Assembly: GCA_900317955.1 (NCBI GenBank)
Contig: ONIP01000007.1
Location: 62,001-126,000, forward strand
Length of the DNA stretch: 64,000 nt
Direction of reading: 5' to 3'
Origin: an uncultured Bacteroidales bacterium
GTDB taxonomy: Bacteria; Bacteroidota; Bacteroidia; Bacteroidales; P3
Shown here: piece after piece, positions 46,098-55,988 of the stretch
Layout: each line of letters opens with the position of its first letter
How positions within the stretch are numbered: position 1 is the first letter of the stretch
Position numbers and translations under genes: made by a program
The notes under the pieces: model-generated
Database searches by the model: none
Told to the model about the DNA's origin: nothing
The model's input: only the letters and a program-made list of their open reading frames with translations

Positions 46098-47633
46098 ATG
46101 TCATTTGAGATAAATCGCAAAAAAATAGCTACTAATACAATTGCGCTATATATCCGTCTTGGAATAACGATGGTAATATCGTTTTTCATGACGCGGGTGA
46201 TGTTGCAACAATTGGGAGCGGAAGATTATGGCTTGAATAATCTTGTGGCAAGCGTTATATCTATGTTCTCATTTATAAACGGAAGTATGGGAACCGCTGT
46301 GCAGCGGTTTTATTGTATAGAGATAGGGAGAGGGAACCAAGAACGACTTGGACGTGTTTTTAGTGTTGGCTTGTATTTGCATATCATAGTTGCAGTGATA
46401 ACTTTTCTGATTGCAGAGGTTTTTGCTGTTTTTTTTCTTCACAAGATGAATATCCCTCCAGAGAGGATGGTTGCTGCTCATGTGGTATTCCAGATTTCTA
46501 TGGTCTCTTTGGCTTTGAATATTATCAATGTGCCATATTCAGCATTGCTTCGGGCAAGGGAAATGTTCTCGAAGACAGCCATTGTGGATATTCTTCAGGC
46601 AGTTCTTCGTTTGGTAGTACTGTATCTGCTGGTTCATATCAACTATGACAAACTGATAACACTATCGGTTCTTAATCTTGGCATAACGCTTTTCTATGTC
46701 GGGGCATTGTTCTTTATGGCCAGGCGATTTAAGGAATCACACAACCCACCGATGAGAGATAAAGGGTTAATAAAGCAGATGCTAACCTTCATTTCCATGC
46801 TTTTAGTTACAGTGCTGGCGCAGTTGCTCAAGACACAAGGAGTTGTCATTTTGATTAATTTGTTCTTTGGCCTGATTATCAATGCTGCATACGCGGTAGC
46901 TGTACAAGTCTCACACATGGTGAATTCTTTTGTTACAAATTTTAAACAGTCGATGGTGCCACAGATGATGTCTGCCTATGGAGCAGGTGATAAAGATGCT
47001 ATGAATAAGATAATCAACATGGGAACAAAGATTACTTTTCTTTTGATGCTGATGATTTCCATTCCTGTGATTTTTGAGGCGCAGTTTGTGTTAGATATTT
47101 GGTTGAAAACGCCACCAGAACATGCTGCAAAGCTAGTGGTACTGGTACTAATAGCTATCAATATCAGCTCATTTACGTACTTTCAATACCAAGGTGTTCA
47201 TGCAACAGGTAATATTTTGGGGCAGCAAATATGGATGTCGTCATTGTATATTGCAAATATTGTTATTATATATGTTTTGTTTAAATTCGGAGCTAGTTTT
47301 GATAAGGCCCTGTACGTCAATATGTTTATAAGTGCAATTCAATGTGGAATTAATCTTTTTTATGCTCAAAAATATTTTAATTATAGTATTCGGGATTTTT
47401 TGCAAGGAATATTGATACCATGTGTGGTGGCAGTGGCTCTTATTATAGCAGTTCTGTTGACTGTTGTACACAATATTTGCCTTCGCCCTTCTGTTTTTCG
47501 TTTTTGCATTCTTACCGTTATTTCAGAAGTATTAATTTGTAGTTTAGGCTATTTAATTGTTCTTAATCAAACTGAAAAAGAACAAGTTATAAATTTCTTG
47601 AAGTATGGATTGTTACGAAAAGAAGATAAATAA
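46098..47633 (+). CDS. Wzx-type polysaccharide repeat-unit flippase
   Basis: 511-residue membrane protein with 12-14 predicted transmembrane helices and the start FEINRKKIATNTIALYIRLG typical of Bacteroidetes Wzx/PST flippases. It turns the lipid-linked repeat unit from the cytoplasmic to the periplasmic side for polymerisation by Wzy (50170). A 33-codon frame starts immediately after the stop. High confidence for family. Confidence 0.9.
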   Translation: MSFEINRKKIATNTIALYIRLGITMVISFFMTRVMLQQLGAEDYGLNNLVASVISMFSFINGSMGTAVQRFYCIEIGRGNQERLGRVFSVGLYLHIIVAVITFLIAEVFAVFFLHKMNIPPERMVAAHVVFQISMVSLALNIINVPYSALLRAREMFSKTAIVDILQAVLRLVVLYLLVHINYDKLITLSVLNLGITLFYVGALFFMARRFKESHNPPMRDKGLIKQMLTFISMLLVTVLAQLLKTQGVVILINLFFGLIINAAYAVAVQVSHMVNSFVTNFKQSMVPQMMSAYGAGDKDAMNKIINMGTKITFLLMLMISIPVIFEAQFVLDIWLKTPPEHAAKLVVLVLIAINISSFTYFQYQGVHATGNILGQQIWMSSLYIANIVIIYVLFKFGASFDKALYVNMFISAIQCGINLFYAQKYFNYSIRDFLQGILIPCVVAVALIIAVLLTVVHNICLRPSVFRFCILTVISEVLICSLGYLIVLNQTEKEQVINFLKYGLLRKEDK

Positions 47634-47732
47634 ATGAGTACTCCCCCTTTTTGTTATTTTTTGTATAATAATTTATGGTTGAGACTATATCAGGCTCAAT
47701 ATTGGAAAAAAGTTAAGGATGAAAGTGAATAA
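47634..47732 (+). CDS. Possible small coupled ORF, 32 aa
   Basis: ATG directly after the wzx TAA opens 32 codons (MSTPPFCYFLYNNLWLRLYQ, ending WKKVKDESE) and overlaps the next gene's start by 14 bases. The aromatic/basic composition and exact spacing look like a real translationally coupled peptide, but no family is recognised. Confidence 0.35.
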   Translation: MSTPPFCYFLYNNLWLRLYQAQYWKKVKDESE

Positions 47733-48840
47733 CATAATTCCAATACCCGAAGAAGAAGTTATGCTTAAGTTAGTACGATTAGCAGTCTTTGGGGGTGGTT
47801 CATTTAATTTAAAAGACTCTGATATTAACTGGGATAAGTTAATGAATATTTCATTGGAGCAAGGGGTTCTGTGCTGGGTTTGGGAAGGTATTTGTAAACT
47901 GCCAGCAGAGCAGCAGCCGCCAAGGCAAAATAGAATTAATTGGGGACTTTCCGTTCAAGAATGGAGAGACTCGTATTACCTTCAAAAGGATGTTCTTAAT
48001 CAAATAATATCCGTTTGTAATCGTGAGGGTATTAGTGTGTTAGTGTTGAAAGGCATAGGTCTCTCTGAGATATATCCGATTCCAGAATCAAGAGTTAGTG
48101 GCGATATTGATATATATTTATTTGGTGATTATGAGAAAGGAAATCAGCTTTTCTCAGGAGGTAATTATACTTTCGGAGTAGGTGATAAGCATGCTAGTTT
48201 CATTTATCAAGGTATTAATGTAGAGAATCATTTAACCTTAATTAATACCAATACGAGAAAACAAAGGCTGGTAGAGAGTTACCTTGAATCTAAATTGATT
48301 GATTCAAAGATGGTTGAAGATGGATACTATATTCTCTCCCCTTTATCTAATCTAGTATTCTTAATAATGCATGCGTTAAGCCATATGGAGTCACACATTT
48401 CTGTAACTATAAAAAATATGGTGGATATAGCATACCTACTATATAAAAATCGATCAAGTATAGATGTGACAGAGTGTCTGGATGTAATGCATCGTATCAA
48501 GATTGCTAAATCGTTTGAACTATTATTGTCAATTTCTGAGAAAGTTTCAGGTTTATCATTTATGGATTTCCATGAAAATATTATACATAAAGAGGATGTT
48601 CAAAAAGCTCTTGGAATGATATTTGAGAGGTGTACTAGTATTGAAGTACCTTTGAGTTTGCCATTCTTTACACAAATCAAATTAAGGAGGTCATACTATA
48701 ATAATATGCGTTGGAAATATCAATATTTACCATTCTCCCGCATAAGTTGTATTGTACGTGAGTATAGACCCCCAATTAGTAACGCTATAAAGCAAAGGTT
48801 AAAACCAATAATTCAACTGATGAATATAAATAGACAATAA
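47719..48840 (+). CDS. Nucleotidyltransferase-fold protein (NTP_transf_5-like)
   Basis: 373-residue protein of the uncharacterised nucleotidyltransferase family often found in capsule and peptide-modification loci. The signature is VLVLKGIGLSEIYPIPESR followed by SGDIDIYL (127-134), with the paired aspartates expected to bind metal and NTP. The C-terminal half is helical with ILSPLSNLVFLIMHALSHME. It may transfer a nucleotidyl or sugar-phosphate group to a protein or glycan; the real acceptor is unknown. Confidence 0.78.
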   Translation: MKVNNIIPIPEEEVMLKLVRLAVFGGGSFNLKDSDINWDKLMNISLEQGVLCWVWEGICKLPAEQQPPRQNRINWGLSVQEWRDSYYLQKDVLNQIISVCNREGISVLVLKGIGLSEIYPIPESRVSGDIDIYLFGDYEKGNQLFSGGNYTFGVGDKHASFIYQGINVENHLTLINTNTRKQRLVESYLESKLIDSKMVEDGYYILSPLSNLVFLIMHALSHMESHISVTIKNMVDIAYLLYKNRSSIDVTECLDVMHRIKIAKSFELLLSISEKVSGLSFMDFHENIIHKEDVQKALGMIFERCTSIEVPLSLPFFTQIKLRRSYYNNMRWKYQYLPFSRISCIVREYRPPISNAIKQRLKPIIQLMNINRQ

Positions 48841-48986
48841 TTTATTCTTTATTAAATTGATAGTTACATTCATTATTGAGGATAATTATCTATAACATCT
48901 ATATTCTAGAGATAAAAGAAGATTAATTATTGAAAAACTGAATGGCCTTTGATTGTTGTAATGTTAGACCAAACGGTGAGATTACC

Positions 48987-50165
48987 ATGAAGAAAATATT
49001 ATTTGTTCATCATTGTTCTAATATTGGGGGAGGGAGTTACTGTCTTCTGAACATTATACGCACTTTAGACCAATCAGACTTAGTTCCAATTGTATTATTA
49101 AAAAAGAGAGGACCGTTGTCTGAGGAATTTAGTAAATTAGGTATTAAAGTTCTGTTTTTGAGAGATATAACAGTAGTTCCCTATAATAAATCTATATTCA
49201 GGATAAACAGTATTATTACTTATTTTGTATTGGGAATGTCTTTTCTTCCTTTTAAGAAGATAATAAATATGATTAATCCTGATATTGTATACCTTAATAG
49301 TGTAATGTTGTATCCTTATTTGAGAATGGTAAAAAGGTGTGGTAAGAAATCTATTATTCACATCAGGGAGCATTGGCCATTGGATGAGCATATACATCAA
49401 TTAAGACATCTTCAGTCAACAGTGGGGAAATATGCTGACCGGATTATCGCAATAAATCGATATAGTGCAAGTTTAGTGAAGAATACAGAAAAAAAAACTT
49501 ATATTGTTTATGATTGGGTGGATTTTAGTAATAGGTATATTGAACATGATCTTAATGAGATATTTGGTGAGGACGTATCAAATAAAAGAGTTTTTTTATA
49601 TGCTGGAGGAGTTAGTGTCTTAAAAGGAGTTTTAGAGGTTTTTCAGGCTTTTAATCACATAGATGGGGATGAATATAGATTACTGGCTTTAGGAGTAGAT
49701 AAGGACGCGATAGTATCTGGTATCCGGGGGAAGATTAAATATTTGTTGAGTAAAGTTGGATGGAATTCATATAGCATGAGGGTATTTAATATATTAGAAT
49801 CGGATAAACGAATAGTAACCTATCCCCCGATATATGAAATAAAAGATATTATTGAGAAATCATATTGTATATTAAGTTATTTTACAATACCACACTCAAA
49901 TCTACTTTTAGCAGAAGGAATTATATTAGGAACACCTGTAGTAGCTGCGCGAACTTCCGAGTCCATTGAATATTCAGAAAACGGAAAATATTCCATATTA
50001 TATGAATTGAAAAATTATCATGATTTTCAAGAAAAAATAACGTTTTTCATCCAGAATGATGCAGTATGTAAGAACAATTTAGCTAGAGGCGCTTCAATAG
50101 CCGCTGAGAGATTTAACCCTCAAAAAAATATAAGTAGATTGCTTAATGTAATAGATAATAGCTAA
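48987..50165 (+). CDS. GT4 family glycosyltransferase
   Basis: 392-residue GT-B glycosyltransferase beginning KKILFVHHCSNIGGGSYCLL. Typical features are VFLYAGGVSVLKGVLEVFQA at the start of the C-terminal domain and HSNLLLAEGIILGTPVVAAR, the donor-binding loop with the conserved Glu. The ATG at 48987 is preferred to an upstream alternative start at 48942 because it begins the first beta strand. Upstream, 48841-48986 is A+T-rich with no clear signal. Confidence 0.88.
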   Translation: MKKILFVHHCSNIGGGSYCLLNIIRTLDQSDLVPIVLLKKRGPLSEEFSKLGIKVLFLRDITVVPYNKSIFRINSIITYFVLGMSFLPFKKIINMINPDIVYLNSVMLYPYLRMVKRCGKKSIIHIREHWPLDEHIHQLRHLQSTVGKYADRIIAINRYSASLVKNTEKKTYIVYDWVDFSNRYIEHDLNEIFGEDVSNKRVFLYAGGVSVLKGVLEVFQAFNHIDGDEYRLLALGVDKDAIVSGIRGKIKYLLSKVGWNSYSMRVFNILESDKRIVTYPPIYEIKDIIEKSYCILSYFTIPHSNLLLAEGIILGTPVVAARTSESIEYSENGKYSILYELKNYHDFQEKITFFIQNDAVCKNNLARGASIAAERFNPQKNISRLLNVIDNS

Positions 50166-50169
50166 ATCA

Positions 50170-51276
50170 ATGCAGGTAATAATTCCAATTAGTGTAATAG
50201 CTTTATTTCTTTCAATCATAGCTTCGTATAATAAAAGAAGCTATGGTTTAGAATTTTGTTTTCTGATTGTAACATTAATTCAGTCGATTCATTATAATGT
50301 AGGGAGTGATTATATGGTATATTATTATAATTTCTTGGATTTTCTTTCGGGAAATTATAGTTTCAATGAATTGTTTGATGAAGATGTAATTAAATATAAT
50401 GAGTATGGTTGGGGGGTGTTACAATGGCTATTTGGAAAACTATTTGGGAAGAATGGCTTTTTTGTATTAGTTGCAGTATTATCAATTGTGCAAAATCTAA
50501 TATATTATTTTTTCATAAAGAGTCACGTAGATCGTAGGTGGTGGGCTTTAAGTGTTTTTATATATCTCTTTACCCCATCATTTTATCTTTTAGGTTATTC
50601 GGGATTGCGTCAATGGTTTGTTTTGTCGATTTCAGTTGTCGTCTTCATGTTAATAGAGAATCGTCAGTACTTATTGGCAATTCTTTTAGTTATTGTTGGT
50701 TCATCAATACATACTTCCGCGTGGGTGGTTCTTCTGTATATAATACTGGCCATTATTCCATTCAAAAGTGGTAAATTCTTCGGACTCTTTTACCCGTTAC
50801 TATTCCTTCTATTATTTCTAAATACAAATATAGTAGAATCTTTCTTTGGGGTTCTATTTTCGAATGACACTTTTGAAATATATAGTATATATCAAGATAC
50901 CCAACAGGGTTCAATGAGAAGTTATGGGCTCGGTTTTATACTTAACATGGTACCCTTTCTTGTTAGTTGTATTTTTTTATATAAATCTACTTATAATCGG
51001 AATAGACATCTATTAGTTATGATTTCCTGTCTTGGTACACTTGTCATACCATTTGGAACAATGGCTCCACTTGTTTCTAGAATATCCCATTATTTTACAA
51101 TCCTTTCATTATCATCATTACCGATGATGTACAAGTGGATAAAATTCCCATATATTAGATTTTTATGTATAATTATTCTTATTGCTATTTCAGTCACTGA
51201 ATATATTCTCTTTTTTACTCAAGGCATATTTCATACTTCATATAGTGATTATCACACAATTTTCTCGGTTGTATAG
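50170..51276 (+). CDS. EpsG/Wzy-like polysaccharide polymerase
   Basis: 368-residue membrane protein with about 10-12 hydrophobic helices. SIHYNVGSDYMVYYYNFLDF and YSGLRQWFVLSISVVVFMLI are typical of the EpsG branch of Wzy proteins: a short Asp/Tyr-rich loop and an Arg in the next helix. It polymerises the repeat units in the periplasm. It follows the glycosyltransferase by 4 bases. The IS element lies 170 bases downstream and does not interrupt it. Confidence 0.85.
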   Translation: MQVIIPISVIALFLSIIASYNKRSYGLEFCFLIVTLIQSIHYNVGSDYMVYYYNFLDFLSGNYSFNELFDEDVIKYNEYGWGVLQWLFGKLFGKNGFFVLVAVLSIVQNLIYYFFIKSHVDRRWWALSVFIYLFTPSFYLLGYSGLRQWFVLSISVVVFMLIENRQYLLAILLVIVGSSIHTSAWVVLLYIILAIIPFKSGKFFGLFYPLLFLLLFLNTNIVESFFGVLFSNDTFEIYSIYQDTQQGSMRSYGLGFILNMVPFLVSCIFLYKSTYNRNRHLLVMISCLGTLVIPFGTMAPLVSRISHYFTILSLSSLPMMYKWIKFPYIRFLCIIILIAISVTEYILFFTQGIFHTSYSDYHTIFSVV

Positions 51277-51436
51277 GTCAGCGTATTTAATGTTTCATGC
51301 ATTAATTAATGGCCGAAAAGTCTTAATAAGAATCATATTGAATTAATACTGGTGCTCTCGTCTCTGCCTGAGGAAACTCAAACCTATTTGACAAGAACGG
51401 ATAATACTTCTTCAAAAGTTCCGTTATTTATTACAT

Positions 51437-51445
51437 TCTGAAATA
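51437..51445. repeat. Target-site duplication, left (TCTGAAATA)
   Basis: Identical 9-mer at 52756-52764 flanks the other end of the IS element. Confidence 0.75.
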
Positions 51446-52755
51446 CATAAGTGTCCACTAAAAAATTAACATATTAAAAGTTTAACGATAACTGTCCATT
51501 TGAATCGTTGAGGTCTTTGAAATCGTTGAGTTGATTATTGCTGAAGAGGTCGCAAAGCGGAGTCTTGTCCGTCGGTGAGCCTCCAAGTATCTGCAGAACC
51601 TCTTAGGTGCTGCGATTCATTTGCATGTCGTGCTGCACTATGGCCACAAAGCAGTAGGCACAGATGGCCGAGTATATCTGGATTCGCACTGCGTTTTCCG
51701 TGGTACCCCAAAACTTCTTGATCCTCAGGTGTTGTTTCAGCCATTTGAAGAAAAGGTCCACCTGCCAGCGATTCTTGTACAGTTCCTCCACTTGCAAGGT
51801 GCTGATGTGAAAGTCGTTTGTAAGAAACACGAATTCCCGATACTGCTCGGTATCCCAGTACCGTACAAGTCGCAAAGGCTCAGGATATCGTCGGCTTGGA
51901 TAGTATCCGGTTAGTTCGATCGTTGTATCGGACAACACGCCTTTGGGAAGTCTGCGTCTCCACTTGATGGCCCTGTACTGCAGATTCTTCTTGGCTCTCA
52001 TGACAAAGTAAGACCGGGAGGTGTGTATTCTATACAGGAGGGCGAAGTCGTTATATGCGCGGTCGAAGATGTAATATGAATCCAGCTCGTAAGGAATCTC
52101 GTCCATTGCACGGACATCGTTGACTGCCGCCTCGTTGATATGAAAGAAAGCTGGCACCTGCGTCTCTATATCATAGAGCGTGTGTATCTTGATTCCACCC
52201 TTGTTCTTGCTAAACCTGGCCCACCAAAACACCGACAAGCACAAATCCACCGTGGTGGAATCGAAAGCATAGACGTTTCCGCCAAGTTTGAAAATGTCCG
52301 TGATTCTTCTTTTGCGAGCTTCACCCACGAGATAGTATGCAAACTCCTCAAATATCCTGTAGTCGCGGTTTTGGTTGACTTTTGCAAGGTTGCTTTTTGT
52401 GACATGCTTGCCGAACCCGAGGTGATAGCACTTGTTGCGATGCGCCTCTATGATGACTATCGGGTCTCGCAGGCTCTCACGGTTGGCTAACTGTCCAAAC
52501 ATCATCACAAGCAGTTGGTTCCAACAAGTGAAATGCTTCACATTGCGGTCGCCGCCATAATTGGCAACAATGCGATTGAATTTACTCCTGTCTATGAAGG
52601 TTACTAGTTGTGAGAAAACATATTGGTCTTGATACATGTACGACTATTTTGTCGCAAAAATACAAATTCAAGTCCGTTCTCTCGTAAAACCTCTACAAAT
52701 AATTAACTCTCAATGATTTCAAAGAACTTTTACTGATTTTTAGTGGACAGCAATG
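51446..52755 (-). mobile_element. IS4-family insertion sequence, about 1310 bp
   Basis: The ends form inverted repeats: CATAAGTGTCCACTAAAAA on the left and, read inward, CATTGCTGTCCACTAAAAA on the right. The 9-bp duplication TCTGAAATA flanks both ends, so this is an intact insertion with a recent-looking target duplication. It carries one transposase on the minus strand. It sits in the intergenic region between the Wzy gene and the third polysaccharide block. Confidence 0.85.
51603..52637 (-). CDS. IS4-family transposase with premature stop near the C-terminus
   Basis: 344-residue transposase of the IS4 type with a DUF4372-like N-terminal region and a DDE domain. First Asp is in VYAFDSTTVDL, second in YIFDRAYND, and the Glu follows in the YKNRWQVDLFFKWLKQHL box. 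After residues MNRST a TAA (51603-51605) interrupts the frame; the frame continues in phase as EVLQILGGSPTDKTPLCDLF and on to a TAA at 51474-51476. About 42 C-terminal residues are therefore lost, but the DDE triad is upstream, so activity cannot be ruled out. Confidence 0.88.
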   Translation of the reverse strand: MYQDQYVFSQLVTFIDRSKFNRIVANYGGDRNVKHFTCWNQLLVMMFGQLANRESLRDPIVIIEAHRNKCYHLGFGKHVTKSNLAKVNQNRDYRIFEEFAYYLVGEARKRRITDIFKLGGNVYAFDSTTVDLCLSVFWWARFSKNKGGIKIHTLYDIETQVPAFFHINEAAVNDVRAMDEIPYELDSYYIFDRAYNDFALLYRIHTSRSYFVMRAKKNLQYRAIKWRRRLPKGVLSDTTIELTGYYPSRRYPEPLRLVRYWDTEQYREFVFLTNDFHISTLQVEELYKNRWQVDLFFKWLKQHLRIKKFWGTTENAVRIQIYSAICAYCFVAIVQHDMQMNRST

Positions 52756-53093
52756 TCTGAAATAATAATAGTAGACAAGGTTCCACCGAGCAAAATCGCC
52801 TAGGAGCATTCTTCATTAGCCGCTGGTCTTTACATCATAAAGCACTTCATTAATTTTCTCACGGAGAGAATGTTTGTGCTTACGGTCAATTTGTTCTATA
52901 TAATTAATATTCATATGCTACTGTTTATCAGTGACGTTGGTTGGATTGAAGTATTGGAAATACTTTACAAAGTTGTGAATAATTATTCGTTCAACGCATT
53001 GATATTTAGTTGTTTGACTAACATAGATATGGGTATTTAGCATGGCTTTTAAATATAATTTCCGAACATGATTTAAATAGTTTCCTATAGTTT
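52756..53093. other. Gap downstream of the IS; minus-strand relic frame
   Basis: On the minus strand a frame starts at ATG 52912-52914 (MNINYIEQIDRKHKHSLR...KTSG, 32 codons), then meets stops. If the IS is removed, it continues in the same phase on the left flank as ELLKKYYPFLSNRFEFPQAE and on. It looks like a decayed gene into which the IS jumped; its family is not recognised. TCTGAAATA at 52756-52764 is the right target duplication. Confidence 0.3.
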
Positions 53094-54272
53094 ATGAATC
53101 TTTTATATATTTCCGTCTTGGCCTCACAGGATGTAATATCTTATGTCCAAAAACATAATTCGAAGTTTTCTAATTTTGCCGTTCATAAATTTAACAGATT
53201 GGTAGTTGAAGGTATGGTTCACAATGGGCAAAATGTCACTGCTCTTTCTACGTTTTATCAACCTTCAAAAGGTTTTTTTTGGTATCATCATAGTGAGAGA
53301 ATACATGGAGTAAAATATAAATACATTCCTACACTTAATTATGGACTTTTCCGTCATAGTTGGCTTGTCGTATATTGTTTCTGTTATGTTTTATTTTGGG
53401 GTATTTTACATAAAGAAACCAAAGCTTTAATGTGTGATGTGTTGAATATTAGTGCTTGCATGGGAGCTGTTGCTGCAGCCAGATTGATTGGGCTGAAACG
53501 GGTGGGTATAATGACGGATATGCCAGGACTAATGGTTGAACGATCGCATCAGTCAATAAGTGATAGCATTAAGGCATTCAATGCAAAAATGAATAAAAGT
53601 TTTCTTGGACACTTTTCACACTATGTCTTTCTGACAGAACAGATGAATAAGGCAGTAAACATAAACCATCGCCCATACATCGTAATGGAAGGGCTAGTAG
53701 GTAGAGCCATGATGGTACCCGAAAAAACTGATAGAAATAGTAAACGAATTATTCTATATGCAGGGGGACTGCATGAACGTTACGGTTTAAGAATATTGGT
53801 TGAAGGTTTTATGAAAGCTAATGTTGAAAACTCAGAGTTATGGCTCTATGGAAGTGGTCCCTTTGTGTATGAGTTACCTAACTATAGCAATCAAGACTCA
53901 AGGATAAAATACAAAGGTATATGTTCAAATGAAGAGGTTGTTGAGGCAGAATTGAGGGCTACTTTATTAGTAAATCCTCGACCATCGCATGAAGAATTTA
54001 CCCAATACTCCTTTCCTTCGAAGAACTTGGAGTATATGGTTAGTGGAACTCCCGTATTAACAACAATACTACCAGGTATGCCTAAAGAATACTACCCCTA
54101 TGTATATTTATTTGATAAGGGAGAGACTACGGAAGGTTATGCGGAGGTGATACAGAAGACATTATCATTGCCAATAGAGCAGTTAGTAGCAAAAGGAGCA
54201 GAAGCCAAACAATGGGTACTGTCAAACAAGAGTTATGTGAGACAGACCGCTCGAATTATTGAAATACTATGA
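53094..54272 (+). CDS. GT4 family glycosyltransferase
   Basis: 392-residue GT-B glycosyltransferase. LLYISVLASQDVISYVQKHN is the start; the C-terminal domain begins IILYAGGLHERYGLRILVEG, and the donor loop is QYSFPSKNLEYMVSGTPVLT. It is the first gene after the IS and begins the third polysaccharide block; its promoter must lie in 52765-53093, though no consensus is clear. It overlaps the next transferase by ATGA. Confidence 0.88.
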   Translation: MNLLYISVLASQDVISYVQKHNSKFSNFAVHKFNRLVVEGMVHNGQNVTALSTFYQPSKGFFWYHHSERIHGVKYKYIPTLNYGLFRHSWLVVYCFCYVLFWGILHKETKALMCDVLNISACMGAVAAARLIGLKRVGIMTDMPGLMVERSHQSISDSIKAFNAKMNKSFLGHFSHYVFLTEQMNKAVNINHRPYIVMEGLVGRAMMVPEKTDRNSKRIILYAGGLHERYGLRILVEGFMKANVENSELWLYGSGPFVYELPNYSNQDSRIKYKGICSNEEVVEAELRATLLVNPRPSHEEFTQYSFPSKNLEYMVSGTPVLTTILPGMPKEYYPYVYLFDKGETTEGYAEVIQKTLSLPIEQLVAKGAEAKQWVLSNKSYVRQTARIIEIL

Positions 54273-55363
54273 AAATCTGTCTAATATACAATTTTGCTCA
54301 GCATTATCGTGCTGAGATTTTCAAGTTGATTGATAAGGAATACGATTGTGATTTCTATTTCGGTGACAAATACTTGGATGTAAAAAAAATGGATTACTCT
54401 TTGCTAAAAGGGAAGGTGACAGAGATTCACAATGGTAGAATCGGTCCATTTACCTATCAAACCAAGATATTATCTTTATTGAGGAAGTATGACGTATTTT
54501 TGATGATAGGAGAAACTCATAGTATCACGACGTGGCTTTTTATGTTTATATCGAAATTATATAACAACAAGCGAATATACTTTTGGTGTCATGGGTGGTA
54601 TGGTAAGGAAACTAAGGTGGAACGATTCTTAAAGCATATCCTAGACAGAATGCCAAATGGTTTGTTTTTGTATGGTAATTATGCAAAAAACTTGATGATT
54701 CGGGAAGGGTTTGATGAGGAAAAACTTCATGTTGTTCATAATTCTTTGTCATATTCAAAGCAGGTTGAAGTGAGAAAACGTTTGCAAATAACAAATGTTT
54801 ATACAGCCCATTTTAGGAACGATTATAAAAACTTAATATTTATAGGTCGATTGGATCCTGTTAAGAAACTTGATATGATTTTGACTGCTATTAAACAGTC
54901 TGAGAAGTTTGGATTTCTGTACAATATAACTTATATAGGAAGTGGTCAAGAGAAACTGAAGTTGGAAACATTGTCTAAAGAGCTTAGTTTAGAAGAACGT
55001 GTCTGGTTTTATGGGTCATGCTATGATGAGGCAGTATTGGGTAATCTTATTTATAATGCTGATTTGTGTGTGGCTCCTGGTAATATAGGACTTACAGCTA
55101 TGCATTCTTTGGTGTTTGGGACGCCTGCCATTACTCATAATTGTTTCAAGTGGCAGATGCCCGAATTTGAGGCTATAAAACCAGGAGTAACGGGTAATTT
55201 CTTTGAATTAAATAGTGTAAATTCTCTATCACAAGCCATAGACAAATGGTTCAATGAAAAAGGGGAAATAAGAGAAGAAGTCCGACAAGCATGTATGAAG
55301 GAGATTGATGACTACTGGACCCCAGAGTATCAAATGAATGTTTTTAAAATATATTTGAAGTAA
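54269..55363 (+). CDS. GT4-like glycosyltransferase
   Basis: 364-residue GT-B enzyme starting [40 protein letters not shown] opens the nucleotide-binding domain and [20 protein letters not shown] is the acceptor/donor loop. It is coupled to the upstream transferase by a 4-base overlap and followed after one base by an acetyltransferase gene, so the sugar it adds may be the one acetylated. Confidence 0.87.
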   Translation: MKICLIYNFAQHYRAEIFKLIDKEYDCDFYFGDKYLDVKKMDYSLLKGKVTEIHNGRIGPFTYQTKILSLLRKYDVFLMIGETHSITTWLFMFISKLYNNKRIYFWCHGWYGKETKVERFLKHILDRMPNGLFLYGNYAKNLMIREGFDEEKLHVVHNSLSYSKQVEVRKRLQITNVYTAHFRNDYKNLIFIGRLDPVKKLDMILTAIKQSEKFGFLYNITYIGSGQEKLKLETLSKELSLEERVWFYGSCYDEAVLGNLIYNADLCVAPGNIGLTAMHSLVFGTPAITHNCFKWQMPEFEAIKPGVTGNFFELNSVNSLSQAIDKWFNEKGEIREEVRQACMKEIDDYWTPEYQMNVFKIYLK

Positions 55364-55364
55364 A

Positions 55365-55985
55365 ATGTTTTCCATAAAGTATATATACGGTAAATTCTTC
55401 AAAAAGGTTATACGAGGGAAGTGTGTCATCAACTCTGAAATACATAAGACTGCTAAAGTTCATTCCGGTTCTACTATTGTTGACTCGAAAATTGGTCGCT
55501 ATTCATACGCATGCTATGATAATGAAATTGTGAACTGCGAAATAGGACAATTCTGTAGTATCTCAGATGGGGTTATGATTGGTGGTGCTGAGCATCCCAT
55601 GGATTGGGTATCTACATCACCGGTGTTTCAGAATGTCAAACATAGTGGACCCCAAAAACGCTTTGCTAAAATTGATTTTGACGGTATAAAGCGGTCTGTT
55701 ATCGGAAATGATGTGTGGATTGGTAAACGTGTTATCATCAAAGCGGGTGTTGTGATAGGGGATGGTGCAGTAATTGGGGCAGGTTCTGTAGTGACGAAGG
55801 ATGTGCCTCCTTATGCTGTTATTGCGGGTGTTCCAGCCAAAGTAATCAGATTTCGTTTTGATGAAGAGACCATTCAAGCCATGTTAAGTACGAAATGGTG
55901 GGATATGCCAGAGGAAAAGATACAGAGATATGCTCACTTAATTGATAACCCTAGGATGTTTTTAAAACAGATAAGAGGAGAGTAG
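55365..55985 (+). CDS. CatB-like hexapeptide O-acetyltransferase
   Basis: 206-residue acyltransferase of the xenobiotic/streptogramin acetyltransferase type. [20 protein letters not shown], with the catalytic His, is the family mark. Hexapeptide turns ([20 protein letters not shown]) and [19 protein letters not shown] follow, then a helical tail with [10 protein letters not shown]. Forms a trimer and acetylates a sugar hydroxyl using acetyl-CoA. Confidence 0.9.
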   Translation: MFSIKYIYGKFFKKVIRGKCVINSEIHKTAKVHSGSTIVDSKIGRYSYACYDNEIVNCEIGQFCSISDGVMIGGAEHPMDWVSTSPVFQNVKHSGPQKRFAKIDFDGIKRSVIGNDVWIGKRVIIKAGVVIGDGAVIGAGSVVTKDVPPYAVIAGVPAKVIRFRFDEETIQAMLSTKWWDMPEEKIQRYAHLIDNPRMFLKQIRGE

Positions 55986-55988
55986 TTA

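Noticed and set aside
51535..51744. Small minus-strand open frame at the transposase 3' end
   Set aside because: Out-of-phase reading of the transposase C-terminus; the true continuation is in the transposase frame after the TAA.
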